The position numbers were made by a program, and so were the translations under genes. DNA of 64,000 nucleotides from Rhizobium acidisoli (GTDB lineage Bacteria > Pseudomonadota > Alphaproteobacteria > Rhizobiales > Rhizobiaceae): positions 4,505,281-4,569,280 of the forward strand of contig NZ_CP034998.1 of the NCBI RefSeq assembly GCF_002531755.2, written 5' to 3'. This document shows, piece by piece, positions 25,358-34,140 of the stretch (positions are counted from its first letter, which is position 1; each line of letters opens with the position of its first letter). The notes below the pieces were generated by a model that was not told the origin of the DNA, did no database searches, and saw nothing but the letters and a program-made list of their open reading frames with translations.

Positions 25358-26893
25358 GTGCATGAGGTCGACGTGTCAGACGCAGCAGATGACGACATCC
25401 TGAGGCTGGAAGGAATCGGCAAGCGCTTCCCGGGCGTCGTGGCGCTCAAGGATGTCTCGATGCGGATCGGCCGCGGCAAAGGGCACGTTCTCCTCGGCGA
25501 AAACGGTGCCGGAAAGTCGACGCTGATCAATCTGCTCGGCGGTGTCTTCAGGCCGGATGATGGCCATATCCTGTTCGACGGCAAGCCTTACCATCCGGCC
25601 TCGCCGCTTGAGGCCTTCAAGGCCGGCATCCGTGTCATTCACCAGGAATTGCATCCCCTCTCCAACCTGACGGTTGCCGAAAACCTGCTCTTCGAACATC
25701 TGCCGCGCCGATACGGCCTAGTGAACTACAAGGCGATGAACGCCAGAGCGGCCGAACTCCTCGAAGAGGTCGGCCTCGATGTCGCCCCGACGACACTGGC
25801 GAGCCGCCTCAGTGTCGCGCAGCTGCAGCTGGTCGAGATCGCCAAGGCGCTGTGTTACGAAAGCAAGCTTCTCGTTCTCGACGAACCGACGGCGACCCTG
25901 ACCTCTAAGGAGGTCGATCGCCTCTTCGAAATTCTGAAGCGCTTGAAGCAGCGCGGCGTCACCACGCTCTATATCTCCCACCGTCTGGAGGAGATCTTCG
26001 ACGTCGGTGACGATGTGACGGTGCTGCGCGACGGCCAGCATGTGATCACCCGGCCGCTCTCCGGACTTGAGATCCCCGAGATCGTCGAGTTGATGGTCGG
26101 ACGCAAGCTTGCCGATCACGGCATTTTTAAAGGCGACAGCACGGTATCCGGCGAAGCGCTCGGTGTCTCCGGTCTGAAGGTGACGCGCAACAGCCCCGAA
26201 CTGTCCTTTTCCGTCGGCAAGGGCGAAATCGTCGGCATCGCCGGCCTTGTCGGCAGCGGCCGCACCGAGGCTGTGCGCGCCCTCTTCGGCGCCGACCTCA
26301 AAGCCGCAGGTGAAATTCGCCTGAACGGCGAGCCGGTCGAGATCAATTCGCCGAAGGATGCGGTGGCCGCCGGCCTGTGCCTGGCGACCGAAGACCGCAA
26401 GATGCAGGGCCTGATGCTCGATATGAGCTGCGCCCAGAATGCCACCATCACCGATCTCGGCAAGATCTCCCGCAACGGCTTGATCAACCGGAAAGCGGAG
26501 GACGATCATTCGCAGCGCCTCGTGCGCGAACTGCGGATCAAGACACCCTCGATTCACCAGGCCGTCAGGACCTTTTCCGGAGGCAACCAGCAAAAGGTCG
26601 TCATCGCCAAATGGCTGTTTCGCGGCCCAAAGGTGCTGATCTTCGATGAGCCGACCCGCGGCATCGACGTCGGCGCCAAGGCTGAAATCTATGAACTCCT
26701 GTGGAAGTTCGCAGCCGAAGGAAAAGGTGTCCTGGTCGTATCTTCGGACTTGCCGGAGCTGATGGGTATCTGCCATCGCATCATCGTCTTCTCCGACGGC
26801 AAGATCGCGGGCGAAATCGTTCGGGAACAATTTGACGAAAGCAGGATCCTTTCGCTCGCCTACAAGGAGTACAGCCGTGTCCGCCAGCATTGA
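25358..26893 (+). CDS. Sugar ABC transporter ATP-binding protein (RbsA type)
   Basis: A tandem-ATPase protein of about 511 residues for sugar import. The first domain has intact Walker A (GENGAGKST) and Walker B (LLVLDEPTATLT). The second has the typical degenerate Walker A (GLVGSGRTEAV) but a good signature FSGGNQQKV and LIFDEPTRGIDV. The start is uncertain: the frame opens at a TTG at 25295, but GTG at 25358 follows GGAGG by 11 bases and gives MHEVDVSDAADDD. The 3' end overlaps the permease gene by 17 bases. Confidence 0.88.
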   Translation: MHEVDVSDAADDDILRLEGIGKRFPGVVALKDVSMRIGRGKGHVLLGENGAGKSTLINLLGGVFRPDDGHILFDGKPYHPASPLEAFKAGIRVIHQELHPLSNLTVAENLLFEHLPRRYGLVNYKAMNARAAELLEEVGLDVAPTTLASRLSVAQLQLVEIAKALCYESKLLVLDEPTATLTSKEVDRLFEILKRLKQRGVTTLYISHRLEEIFDVGDDVTVLRDGQHVITRPLSGLEIPEIVELMVGRKLADHGIFKGDSTVSGEALGVSGLKVTRNSPELSFSVGKGEIVGIAGLVGSGRTEAVRALFGADLKAAGEIRLNGEPVEINSPKDAVAAGLCLATEDRKMQGLMLDMSCAQNATITDLGKISRNGLINRKAEDDHSQRLVRELRIKTPSIHQAVRTFSGGNQQKVVIAKWLFRGPKVLIFDEPTRGIDVGAKAEIYELLWKFAAEGKGVLVVSSDLPELMGICHRIIVFSDGKIAGEIVREQFDESRILSLAYKEYSRVRQH

Positions 26894-27899
26894 AAAACAG
26901 ACCGAGGCGAAAGAGGCGCGCTTCTGGGACAAGCTTATCCGGATCTCGATGAAGGAGGCGGGCGTCGCCATTGCCCTCATCCTGATCCTGGCGTTTTTCT
27001 CGGCGACGGCACCCTATTTCGCCACGCCTGAGAATTTCCTGAAGATCTTCGTGCAGATCGCCATCAACACCGTGCTTGCCGCGGGCATGACCTTCGTCAT
27101 CCTCGTCGGCGGCATCGATCTCTCGGTGGGATCGCTCCTTGCCCTTTGCACGGTGATCGGCGCCACGATCATGATCAATCCGGCGTTTTCGCCCTGGCAG
27201 GCGATTGTTCTCGCCTGTCTGGCCTCGATGGGCACCGGTGCTGCGCTTGGCGCCGTCAATGGTTGGATCTGCGAGAAGTGGAAGCTTCCCTCCTTCATCG
27301 TCACCCTCGGCATGCTGAACGTCGCAAGCGGCCTGGCCCGCGTCGTCAGCGACAATTCGACGATCACCGGTCTGCCGCAGCCTTTCGTCGATTTCGGCAA
27401 CCTGATCTTCTGGGGCATATTCCCGTCGATCTTCATGATTGCGATCGTCGTCGTCCTGATTGGCTGGTTCGTGCTGCGCTACACCGTCTTCGGCCGCTTC
27501 GTCTTCGCGATCGGCACCAATGAAGAGGCTGTCCGTCTCTCGGGGCATCAGCCGAAGCGATACAAGATCGCCGTCTTCACCATCTCAGGGCTGACCGCCG
27601 GTATCGCCGCCATGGTCTATCTGCTGCGTCTCAATGTCGGCAGCCCGGTCGCCGGCATCGGCTACGAGCTGAACGCCATTGCCGCCGTCATCATCGGCGG
27701 CACCAGCCTCTCGGGCGGCAAGGGCTCGATCATCGGCACGTTGGTCGGGGCCTGCATTCTGCAGGTGCTGTCGACCGGATTGCAGCTGCTCGGCGCTGAC
27801 GACAATATCAAGCCGATCGTCATCGGCGCCGTCATCGTGCTCGCCGTCATTCTCGACAGCTATCGCGGCCGGCTGATGCGGATCCTTGAAACACGGTAA
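26877..27899 (+). CDS. Sugar ABC transporter permease (RbsC type)
   Basis: A 340-residue inner-membrane permease with about 8-10 hydrophobic segments. Family signatures are TFVILVGGIDLSVGS and IGGTSLSGGKGSIIGTLVGA. The start is GTG at 26877, with AAGGAG seven bases before it; this places the start inside the 3' end of the ATPase gene and implies coupled translation. One permease gene serves the importer, presumably as a homodimer. Confidence 0.93.
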   Translation: MSASIEKQTEAKEARFWDKLIRISMKEAGVAIALILILAFFSATAPYFATPENFLKIFVQIAINTVLAAGMTFVILVGGIDLSVGSLLALCTVIGATIMINPAFSPWQAIVLACLASMGTGAALGAVNGWICEKWKLPSFIVTLGMLNVASGLARVVSDNSTITGLPQPFVDFGNLIFWGIFPSIFMIAIVVVLIGWFVLRYTVFGRFVFAIGTNEEAVRLSGHQPKRYKIAVFTISGLTAGIAAMVYLLRLNVGSPVAGIGYELNAIAAVIIGGTSLSGGKGSIIGTLVGACILQVLSTGLQLLGADDNIKPIVIGAVIVLAVILDSYRGRLMRILETR

Positions 27900-27985
27900 T
27901 TAGGTGGCGCCGGAAGCCTTTGATTGACCGTTGCGTTTGATACCGGGCCGACCTACATCTGTCCGGCATTCAGCGAGGGACGGAA

Positions 27986-28933
27986 ATGGCCAAGATCACC
28001 AATGTAGCGGTCCAGATGGATCATGTCGCCGGCATCAATATTGCGGGCGACTCCACCTTCGCCATGAGCCTGGAAGCCCAGGCACGCGGCTACCGGCTGT
28101 TCCATTACACGCCTGAGCGCCTGAGCTTCCGCGACGGCAAGCTCTATGCCAGCGTCGAGCCGATGCTGCTGCGCGACGTCAAGGGCGATCACTTCGAGCT
28201 TGGCGCGCCTGAGCGCGTCGATCTTTCCACAATGGATGTCGTGCTGCTGCGCCAGGACCCGCCCTTCGACATGGCCTATATCACCTCGACGCATCTGCTC
28301 GAGCGCATCCACCCGAAGACGCTTGTCGTCAATGATCCGGCCTGGGTGCGCAATTCGCCCGAAAAGATCTTCGTCACCGAATTCTCCGACCTGATGCCGA
28401 AGACGCTGATCACCAAGGATGCCGCCGAGATTCGCCGCTTCCGCGACGAGATGGGCGATATCATCCTGAAGCCGCTTTACGGCAATGGCGGCGCTGGCGT
28501 CTTCCATTCGACCCGCGACGACCGCAACCTCTCCTCGCTGCTCGAAATGTTCGGCCAGCTTTTCCGCGAGCCCTTCATCGCCCAGCAATATCTGCCTGAT
28601 GTGCGCAAGGGCGACAAACGCATCATCCTCGTCGACGGCGAATTCGCCGGCGCCATCAACCGCGTGCCGGCCGAACATGACAGCCGCTCCAACATGCATG
28701 TCGGCGGCCGCGCCGAGGCGACCGAGCTGACGCCGCGCGAGAAGGAAATCTGCGAACGGATCGGCCCGGCGCTGCGAGACCGCGGCTTCCTGCTCGTCGG
28801 CATCGATGTGATCGGCGATTACATGACTGAGATCAACGTGACGTCGCCGACAGGCATCCGCGAGGTCAAGAAGTTCGGCGGCGCCGATATCGCAAGCCTG
28901 CTCTGGGATGCGATCGAGCGCAAGCGCGGCTGA
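27986..28933 (+). CDS. gshB: Glutathione synthetase
   Basis: Joins gamma-glutamylcysteine and glycine with ATP to make glutathione; cytosolic ATP-grasp enzyme of 315 residues, the usual length. Motifs include [40 protein letters not shown] (ATP-grasp loop) and [14 protein letters not shown]. The ATG at 27986 has GAGGGACGGAA upstream. It is followed by a short gap with an inverted repeat, then comM. GST genes elsewhere in this window would use its product. Confidence 0.97.
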   Translation: MAKITNVAVQMDHVAGINIAGDSTFAMSLEAQARGYRLFHYTPERLSFRDGKLYASVEPMLLRDVKGDHFELGAPERVDLSTMDVVLLRQDPPFDMAYITSTHLLERIHPKTLVVNDPAWVRNSPEKIFVTEFSDLMPKTLITKDAAEIRRFRDEMGDIILKPLYGNGGAGVFHSTRDDRNLSSLLEMFGQLFREPFIAQQYLPDVRKGDKRIILVDGEFAGAINRVPAEHDSRSNMHVGGRAEATELTPREKEICERIGPALRDRGFLLVGIDVIGDYMTEINVTSPTGIREVKKFGGADIASLLWDAIERKRG

Positions 28934-28961
28934 GCCTGCGGCGCTGCGACCCCACGCAGCC

Positions 28962-28991
28962 ACTGTGACCGGGTACAACCTTGGTCACAGT
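28962..28991. other. Perfect 9-bp inverted repeat between gshB and comM
   Basis: ACTGTGACC at 28962-28970 and GGTCACAGT at 28983-28991 are separated by 12 bases. No T-run follows, so it is a poor terminator. It could be an operator for comM or a protein-binding site. The following CTATAT at 28992-28997 could be a -10 element. Confidence 0.5.
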
Positions 28992-29111
28992 CTATATCTG
29001 ACTACGTTCCTTTCTTGTTCTTGTTTTATTCCCGCTTCCGTGCCAGATTGCAACCGCTGGCCCTGAAGGGTTGCGGGCGGTATAAGAGTTTGCGGGCAGG
29101 GGGATGGGTTT

Positions 29112-30644
29112 ATGGTCGCGCGTGTCAGTACGGTGGCATTTCAGGGCATCGAAGGGGTGCCGGTCGAGGTCCAGGTCATGATCGCGCCTGGCAAGATCGG
29201 CATGCAGATTGTCGGCCTGCCTGACAAGGCGGTGGCCGAAAGCCGCGAGCGTGTGCAGGCCGCCCTTCATGCCTCCGGCCTGGCGCTGCCGGGCAAGCGG
29301 GTAACCGTCAATCTGGCGCCGGCCGATCTGCCGAAAGAGGGTTCGCATTTCGATCTTCCCATCGCGCTTGCCCTGATGGCCGCACTCGGCGCCATTCCCG
29401 CCGATGCACTGTCGGAGTATGTCGTCGTCGGCGAGCTCAACCTCGATGGCACGATCGCCGCCATATCGGGCGCGCTGCCGGCAGCCATCGGCGCTAATGC
29501 GCTCGGCAAGGGGCTGATCTGCCCGGCCGAAAGCGGCGCCGAGGCCGCCTGGGCCGGCGCCGAGGTCAATATCCTCGCCCCGCGCAGCCTGATTGCCCTT
29601 GCCAATCATTTTCGCGGCACGCAGGTACTATCTAGGCCGGAAGCATCGATCCGCGCCAATGCCGCCAACCTGCCGGATCTTGCCGAGATCAAGGGCCAGG
29701 AAAGCGCCAAGCGTGCGCTCGAAGTGGCGGCCGCCGGCGGCCACAATCTGCTGATGGTCGGGCCTCCCGGTTCCGGCAAATCGATGCTGGCGGCAAGGCT
29801 GCCGTCGATCCTGCCGCCGCTCTCGGCCGCCGAGCTGCTTGAAGTCTCGATGGTCCATTCGATCGCCGGCCAGCTCACCGGCGGCAAGCTGTCCGACCGC
29901 CGGCCGTTCCGCACCCCACATCATTCCGCCACCATGGCGGCCCTCGTCGGTGGCGGCATCCGCGCCCGGCCCGGCGAAGCCTCGCTTGCCCATCACGGCG
30001 TGCTCTTCCTCGACGAGTTCCCCGAATTCACGCCGCAGGCTCTGGATGCGCTGCGCCAGCCGCTCGAAGGCGGCGAATGCGTCATCGCCCGCGCCAACCA
30101 CCGCGTTTCCTATCCGGCGAAATTCCAGCTGATCGCGGCGATGAACCCCTGCCGCTGCGGCATGGCCGGCGAGCCGGGCCACACCTGCGCCCGCGGCCCG
30201 CGCTGCATGAGCGATTACCAGGCCCGCATCTCCGGTCCGCTGATGGACCGCATCGATATCCGCATCGACGTGCCCGCGGTCTCCGCCGCCGATCTGATCC
30301 GGCCGATGGCGGCGGAAACCAGCGCCGACGTCGCCCGCCGCGTCGCCCGCGCCCGCGAGATCCAGCAGCAGCGTTTCGAGGCCGCCGGCGCCAAGGGCAT
30401 CGGCACCAACGCCCGCTGCTCCACATCCATGATCGAAAAACTCGCCGAACCCGACGCCGGCGGCCTGCAGCTCTTGCGCGATGCCGCCGAAAAAATGAAA
30501 TTCTCCGCCCGCGGCTACCACCGCGTCCTCAAGGTCGCCCGCACGCTGGCCGACCTCGACGGCAAACCGACGGTCGGCCGTATCCATCTGGCGGAGGCGA
30601 TCTCCTACAGGATCGCTGGCGAGAGGTTGACGGCGGCGGCCTGA
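29112..30644 (+). CDS. comM: YifB/ComM-family Mg-chelatase-like AAA+ ATPase
   Basis: A 510-residue protein of the ComM family, a hexameric helicase-like ATPase that promotes branch migration during natural transformation where studied. It has a LonC-like N-terminal domain (RVSTVAFQGIEGVPVEVQV), Walker A GPPGSGKSML near 218, Walker B LFLDEFPEF, and a central insertion with four cysteines (CRCGMAGEPGHTCARGPRC) that could bind zinc. It is intact and full length. A decayed copy of an internal segment follows it directly, suggesting a past partial tandem duplication. Confidence 0.95.
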   Translation: MVARVSTVAFQGIEGVPVEVQVMIAPGKIGMQIVGLPDKAVAESRERVQAALHASGLALPGKRVTVNLAPADLPKEGSHFDLPIALALMAALGAIPADALSEYVVVGELNLDGTIAAISGALPAAIGANALGKGLICPAESGAEAAWAGAEVNILAPRSLIALANHFRGTQVLSRPEASIRANAANLPDLAEIKGQESAKRALEVAAAGGHNLLMVGPPGSGKSMLAARLPSILPPLSAAELLEVSMVHSIAGQLTGGKLSDRRPFRTPHHSATMAALVGGGIRARPGEASLAHHGVLFLDEFPEFTPQALDALRQPLEGGECVIARANHRVSYPAKFQLIAAMNPCRCGMAGEPGHTCARGPRCMSDYQARISGPLMDRIDIRIDVPAVSAADLIRPMAAETSADVARRVARAREIQQQRFEAAGAKGIGTNARCSTSMIEKLAEPDAGGLQLLRDAAEKMKFSARGYHRVLKVARTLADLDGKPTVGRIHLAEAISYRIAGERLTAAA

Positions 30645-30856
30645 GAAGGGCGGATGCCGCAGATATCTTGGATCGCGCTTGCGCTGGTGGCTGCTACTCA
30701 GCGACATTCCCACTGAGCGCTGCCGGATTATGAAACTACGTCGCCGCCGGCGAACCCAAGCTTCGGGACGATTGATTGCTGCCATAGCGGGCGTGCTGCC
30801 GGCTGCGATCGCCGTTGGCACGGGGCTGATCTGCCGCAAGTGGTGCCGAAGCTGAC
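30645..30856 (+). pseudogene. Decayed partial duplicate of comM (internal segment)
   Basis: Immediately after the comM stop, about 200 bases align with an internal part of comM (about 29330-29535). Shared blocks include ATCGCGCTTGC, ACATTCCC/CCATTCCC, TACGTCG/TATGTCG, CTGCCGGC and GGGGCTGATCTGCC. Translated by eye, IAAIAGVLPAAI matches comM IAAISGALPAAI and GTGLIC matches GKGLIC. Small indels break the frame and there is no start. It is a relic, not a gene. Confidence 0.75.
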
Positions 30857-31007
30857 TAAGACGCCGATTTGAGCGTCCCTCTGTGTTGCTTATCCGTTAG
30901 GGGTAAGGGCCTCTCCTCACTTCGTCGCTCTTTACAAATATTAGCTTCGGCTGAAAAATTTCGAGAAGGATGGCGGTACGTTCGACATAGTCGATCGGAG
31001 GTAACGG
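30857..31007. other. Intergenic stretch between the comM relic and the HEPN-like gene
   Basis: About 150 bases without a gene, with lower GC than neighbouring core sequence. A promoter for the following ORF should lie here. GGAGGTAACG at its right end is a strong ribosome-binding site, but it serves the short overlapping frame starting at 31008. Confidence 0.4.
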
Positions 31008-31043
31008 ATGAGAAAGCCTGTTGCCGGGGATGCTTATGAGTAA
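31008..31043 (+). CDS. Possible 11-codon leader ORF overlapping the HEPN-like gene start
   Basis: ATG at 31008 is preceded by the best ribosome-binding site in the area (GGAGGTAACG). The frame reads MRKPVAGDAYE and stops with TAA at 31041-31043, a few bases beyond the start of the next ORF. It could couple translation into the larger gene, or be the remnant of a longer N-terminus lost by frameshift. Confidence 0.35.
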   Translation: MRKPVAGDAYE

Positions 31044-31500
31044 CGAATATCCGGGCTCGAATGCCAAGCCCTTGGAAGTTCTAGACTTGGCAAATGCCTA
31101 CTCTCGCGCTTCCAAACTCCTGTTTAGCAGTGGTCAGAAGCAAGTTGTGCTATCTATTGCGCCGGCTCGAATGTGCGCCATTCACGCTATTGAACTCTAT
31201 CTAAATGCCTTTCTCCGCCACGAGGGCGTTGCTCCAAAGGAAATACGAAAACGGATGCACAACCTCGCTGAGCCAACGTTTGTTGCTAAACTTCAACTGA
31301 GAAAAAAGACCGCCCGGCATCTGGAGGCAATGACAGCAAAGCGTGAGTACATCATATCGCGCTATGCTCCGGAGCGAACGAGAGAGCACACGGAGTTGAA
31401 TCGTTTGACCGCGACGCTGAAGGAGGTCATGGCGAAAGTCGGCAAACATTTGGATTCAACCAGCTCGGGTGGGACATCGACATTCGTTATTACGAACTAA
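31036..31500 (+). CDS. HEPN-like hypothetical protein
   Basis: A 154-residue mostly helical protein resembling small HEPN-domain proteins: NAYSRASKLLFSSGQKQ, then IAPARMCAIHAIELYLNAFLRHEG and a basic helical part (RKKTARHLEAMTAKREYII). The RNase motif RxxxxH of active HEPN toxins is not evident. Codon use is clearly more AT-rich than neighbours, and it sits between a comM relic and cysK, so it may be transferred DNA. The start could be 31036 or 31030; no antitoxin partner is seen. Family assignment is tentative. Confidence 0.6.
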   Translation: MSNEYPGSNAKPLEVLDLANAYSRASKLLFSSGQKQVVLSIAPARMCAIHAIELYLNAFLRHEGVAPKEIRKRMHNLAEPTFVAKLQLRKKTARHLEAMTAKREYIISRYAPERTREHTELNRLTATLKEVMAKVGKHLDSTSSGGTSTFVITN

Positions 31501-31551
31501 CGCAGAACTTCGTCCCACTTCGATTGGGATGCAGGTGACGGCACAAAAGAA

Positions 31552-31569
31552 GGGGCGCCGAAGCGCCCC
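31552..31569. terminator. Bidirectional rho-independent terminator between HEPN-like gene and cysK
   Basis: GGGGCGC-CGAA-GCGCCCC is a perfect 7-bp stem with a stable tetraloop. On the minus strand it is followed by TTCTTTTG, which fits the end of cysK. On the plus strand GATATTTT follows, which could also end the HEPN-like transcript. Confidence 0.75.
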
Positions 31570-31617
31570 GATATTTTGCAAGAAATTGCCGGAGGAAAGA
31601 GCGGGCCACAGCTAACT

Positions 31618-32580
31618 TTAGCTGCCCAGCCCTTCAAACAGCGCCGTCGAAAGATAACGCTCCGCAAAGGACGGAATGATCACGACGATGTTCTTGCCGG
31701 CATTCTCCGGACGGCTTCCGACCTTGATCGCCGCCGCCAGCGCCGCGCCCGAGGAGATGCCGACCGGCACGCCTTCGAGCCTTGCGACGAGGCGCGCCTG
31801 TTCGAAGGCCTCGTCGTTGGTGACGGTCACGACCTCGTCATAGATGCCGGTATCGAGGATTTTTGGGGCGAAGCCGGCGCCGATGCCCTGGATTTTGTGC
31901 GGGCCGGGATTGCCGCCGGAGAGGATCGGGGAATCGGCGGGCTCGACGGCGATGATCTGGATTTCGGGTTTGCGGCTCTTCAGCACCTGGCCGACGCCGG
32001 TGATCGTGCCGCCGGTGCCGATGCCTGATATGACGATGTCGACGGCGCCTTCGGTGTCGTTCCAGATTTCCTCGGCCGTCGTCTTGCGGTGGATCTCGGG
32101 ATTATCCGGATTTTCGAACTGCTGCGGAATGATGGCGTCGGGAAGCGACCCTGCCAGTTCCTCGGCCTTGGCAATGGCGCCCTTCATGCCCTTCGGGCCT
32201 TCGGTCAGCACCAGCTCGGCGCCGAGCAGCGCCAGCATCTTGCGGCGCTCGACCGACATGGTTTCCGGCATGGTCAGGATCAGCCGATAGCCCTTGGCGG
32301 CGGCGGCAAAGGCGAGCGCGATGCCGGTGTTGCCGGAGGTCGGCTCGATCAGCACCGTCTTCCCTGGCGTGATCTTGCCCTGTGCTTCCAGGCCTTCGAT
32401 CATCGCCACGCCGATGCGGTCCTTGACGGAGGCGATCGGGTTGAAGAATTCGAGTTTGCCGATCAGATTTGCTACCACGCCCTTTTCCCGCGCCAGCTTG
32501 TCGAAGCGCACGAGCGGCGTGTTGCCGATGGTCTCGGTGATCGAGGAATAGATGCGGCCGCGGCCGGGCTTGTGCGACAT
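31618..32580 (-). CDS. cysK: Cysteine synthase A (O-acetylserine sulfhydrylase)
   Basis: PLP enzyme that makes L-cysteine from O-acetylserine and sulfide. The 320-residue protein shows the PLP lysine in [13 protein letters not shown] (about residues 45-57), the substrate loop [11 protein letters not shown], the phosphate-binding [10 protein letters not shown] and a C-terminal [10 protein letters not shown]. It is monocistronic, with a strong terminator beyond its stop. Length and motifs fit CysK; CysM-like specificity cannot be fully excluded. Confidence 0.95.
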   Translation of the reverse strand: MSHKPGRGRIYSSITETIGNTPLVRFDKLAREKGVVANLIGKLEFFNPIASVKDRIGVAMIEGLEAQGKITPGKTVLIEPTSGNTGIALAFAAAAKGYRLILTMPETMSVERRKMLALLGAELVLTEGPKGMKGAIAKAEELAGSLPDAIIPQQFENPDNPEIHRKTTAEEIWNDTEGAVDIVISGIGTGGTITGVGQVLKSRKPEIQIIAVEPADSPILSGGNPGPHKIQGIGAGFAPKILDTGIYDEVVTVTNDEAFEQARLVARLEGVPVGISSGAALAAAIKVGSRPENAGKNIVVIIPSFAERYLSTALFEGLGS

Positions 32581-32723
32581 GAGTGCCTCCCTTTGAAATC
32601 CTGTTCCTGAAATCAGGAGGAGAATAGGGTCAAAGGGCTGAAGAGACCAGACCGCGTTCGTATAGGGAGAGCGGGACGCGGAGAAAAAAAGCTTTGAAAA
32701 CCGTTTCTTGCCGGATGTTTATT

Positions 32724-33341
32724 TCAGGCCGCCCGCGTGGCGATGAAGGCCGCCGTGCCGGCGAGGATGCCGGCCGCAACCCGGTTCAGCGCCTTCAAGG
32801 CATGCGGCTTTTTCAGCATCGTCCGGGCTCGCGAAGCCAGCAGCATATAGGGCACCAGCACCACGATCAGCACCACGAAGGTGACGGCGAGCAGCATCGC
32901 GTAGTCGCGGAGGCTGATATTGCCGATATCGATCAGCGTCGGCGCCAGCGCGACATAAAACAGCATGGTTTTCGGATTGCCGAGCGTCACCAGCAGGCCG
33001 GAGAGGAAGGACAGGCCGATATTGCTGGATTTCTTCGCCGCGATATCTTGCGGCAGCAGTCCCGCCGTCCAGAGTTTCCAGGCGATATAGCCGAGATAGA
33101 GGGCGCCGGCGATTTTGATCGCGATGAACACCTCGGTGAAGGTCTGCGCCACGAAGGCGAGGCCGAGAATGACCGCGGTGAGATAGGTCATGTCGCCGAG
33201 CACCAGTCCGAGACCCATGAAGAAGGTCTCGCGGAAATTCGAGCCGAGCGCGCGGGCGACGATCGCGGTAATCCCCGGTCCGGGAATGGCAGCGGCGATG
33301 AACAGCGCTCCGGCATAGGCGATCAGGGCGGTAAGGCTCAT
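32724..33341 (-). CDS. LysE/RhtB-family amino acid exporter
   Basis: A 205-residue inner-membrane exporter of the LysE superfamily with about six transmembrane segments. Signatures are IPGPGITAIVARALGS at the N-terminus and SGLLVTLGNPKTMLFYVAL in the middle. The exported compound, an amino acid or metabolite, is not predictable from sequence. It is likely monocistronic and lies between cysK and dps. Confidence 0.9.
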   Translation of the reverse strand: MSLTALIAYAGALFIAAAIPGPGITAIVARALGSNFRETFFMGLGLVLGDMTYLTAVILGLAFVAQTFTEVFIAIKIAGALYLGYIAWKLWTAGLLPQDIAAKKSSNIGLSFLSGLLVTLGNPKTMLFYVALAPTLIDIGNISLRDYAMLLAVTFVVLIVVLVPYMLLASRARTMLKKPHALKALNRVAAGILAGTAAFIATRAA

Positions 33342-33575
33342 CTTTGATATCCACGAGATTGGGCAGCCTCTCCATAGGCGCGCGTCGCGGCTTCATCAAT
33401 GCTTCGGCGCTGATCGGTCCATCATCATAAGGAATAGGTCTGCGGCACCATGATCCACTTGGAAAGCGATCCGGCCTTGCTAGTTCTCTTTCTGCACGCG
33501 CGCCGCGACCGTCCTTTGGGCCTCTCGAACAGGCGCGCGGCGCTCTCGAGATTTTGATCACCAAGGAGAGAATTG

Positions 33576-34094
33576 ATGTCCCCGACCTCAGCCGAAACCC
33601 GCAGGCTCTCGCCGCTCAAGACGCCTTCCACCCTGCCGACCAACGCCGTCACCGATATTTCGGCGGCGCTGACCGCGCTGCTTGCCGATGTCTTCGCGCT
33701 TTATATGAAAACCAAGAACTTCCATTGGCACATGTCCGGCCCGCATTTCCGCGATTATCATCTGCTGCTCGATGAACAGGCGGAGCAGATCTTCGCGATG
33801 ACCGACGACATTGCCGAGCGCGCCCGCAAGATCGGCGGCGTGACGCTGCGCTCCATTGGCCAGATCTCCCGCCAGCAGCGCATCGCCGACAATGACGCGG
33901 ATTTCGTCACGCCCGAGGACATGCTGTCGGAACTGCGCGAGGATAACGGTCAGCTCGTTTCGCTGCTGCGCGAGGTGCACGATCTCTGCGACGAGCACAA
34001 TGATGTCGCGACCGCCAGCCTGATCGAGAACTGGATCGACGAGTCCGAGCGCCGCACCTGGTTCCTGTTCGAAACGACCCGGCGGCAGAAATAA
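33576..34094 (+). CDS. dps: Dps-family ferritin-like DNA protection protein
   Basis: A 172-residue Dps protein: a dodecameric mini-ferritin that oxidises and stores iron and protects DNA in stress. The ferroxidase-centre residues are seen in NFHWHMSGPHFRDYHLLLDEQAEQ, and EHNDVATASLIENWIDE is the typical C-terminal helix. AAGGAGAG stands six bases before the ATG at 33576; a TTG one codon upstream is not needed. The N-terminal 25 residues are low in acidic residues and may bind DNA. Control by oxidative-stress or iron regulators is likely, but no box is seen. Confidence 0.95.
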   Translation: MSPTSAETRRLSPLKTPSTLPTNAVTDISAALTALLADVFALYMKTKNFHWHMSGPHFRDYHLLLDEQAEQIFAMTDDIAERARKIGGVTLRSIGQISRQQRIADNDADFVTPEDMLSELREDNGQLVSLLREVHDLCDEHNDVATASLIENWIDESERRTWFLFETTRRQK

Positions 34095-34140
34095 TATCAG
34101 CAGTCGGGGCGTGGTGTCATCTGTGCGGCACGCCCGGCTC

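Noticed and set aside
31036..31500. Toxin-antitoxin pair
   Set aside because: No partner gene and no RxxxxH RNase motif were found, so only a HEPN-like label is kept.
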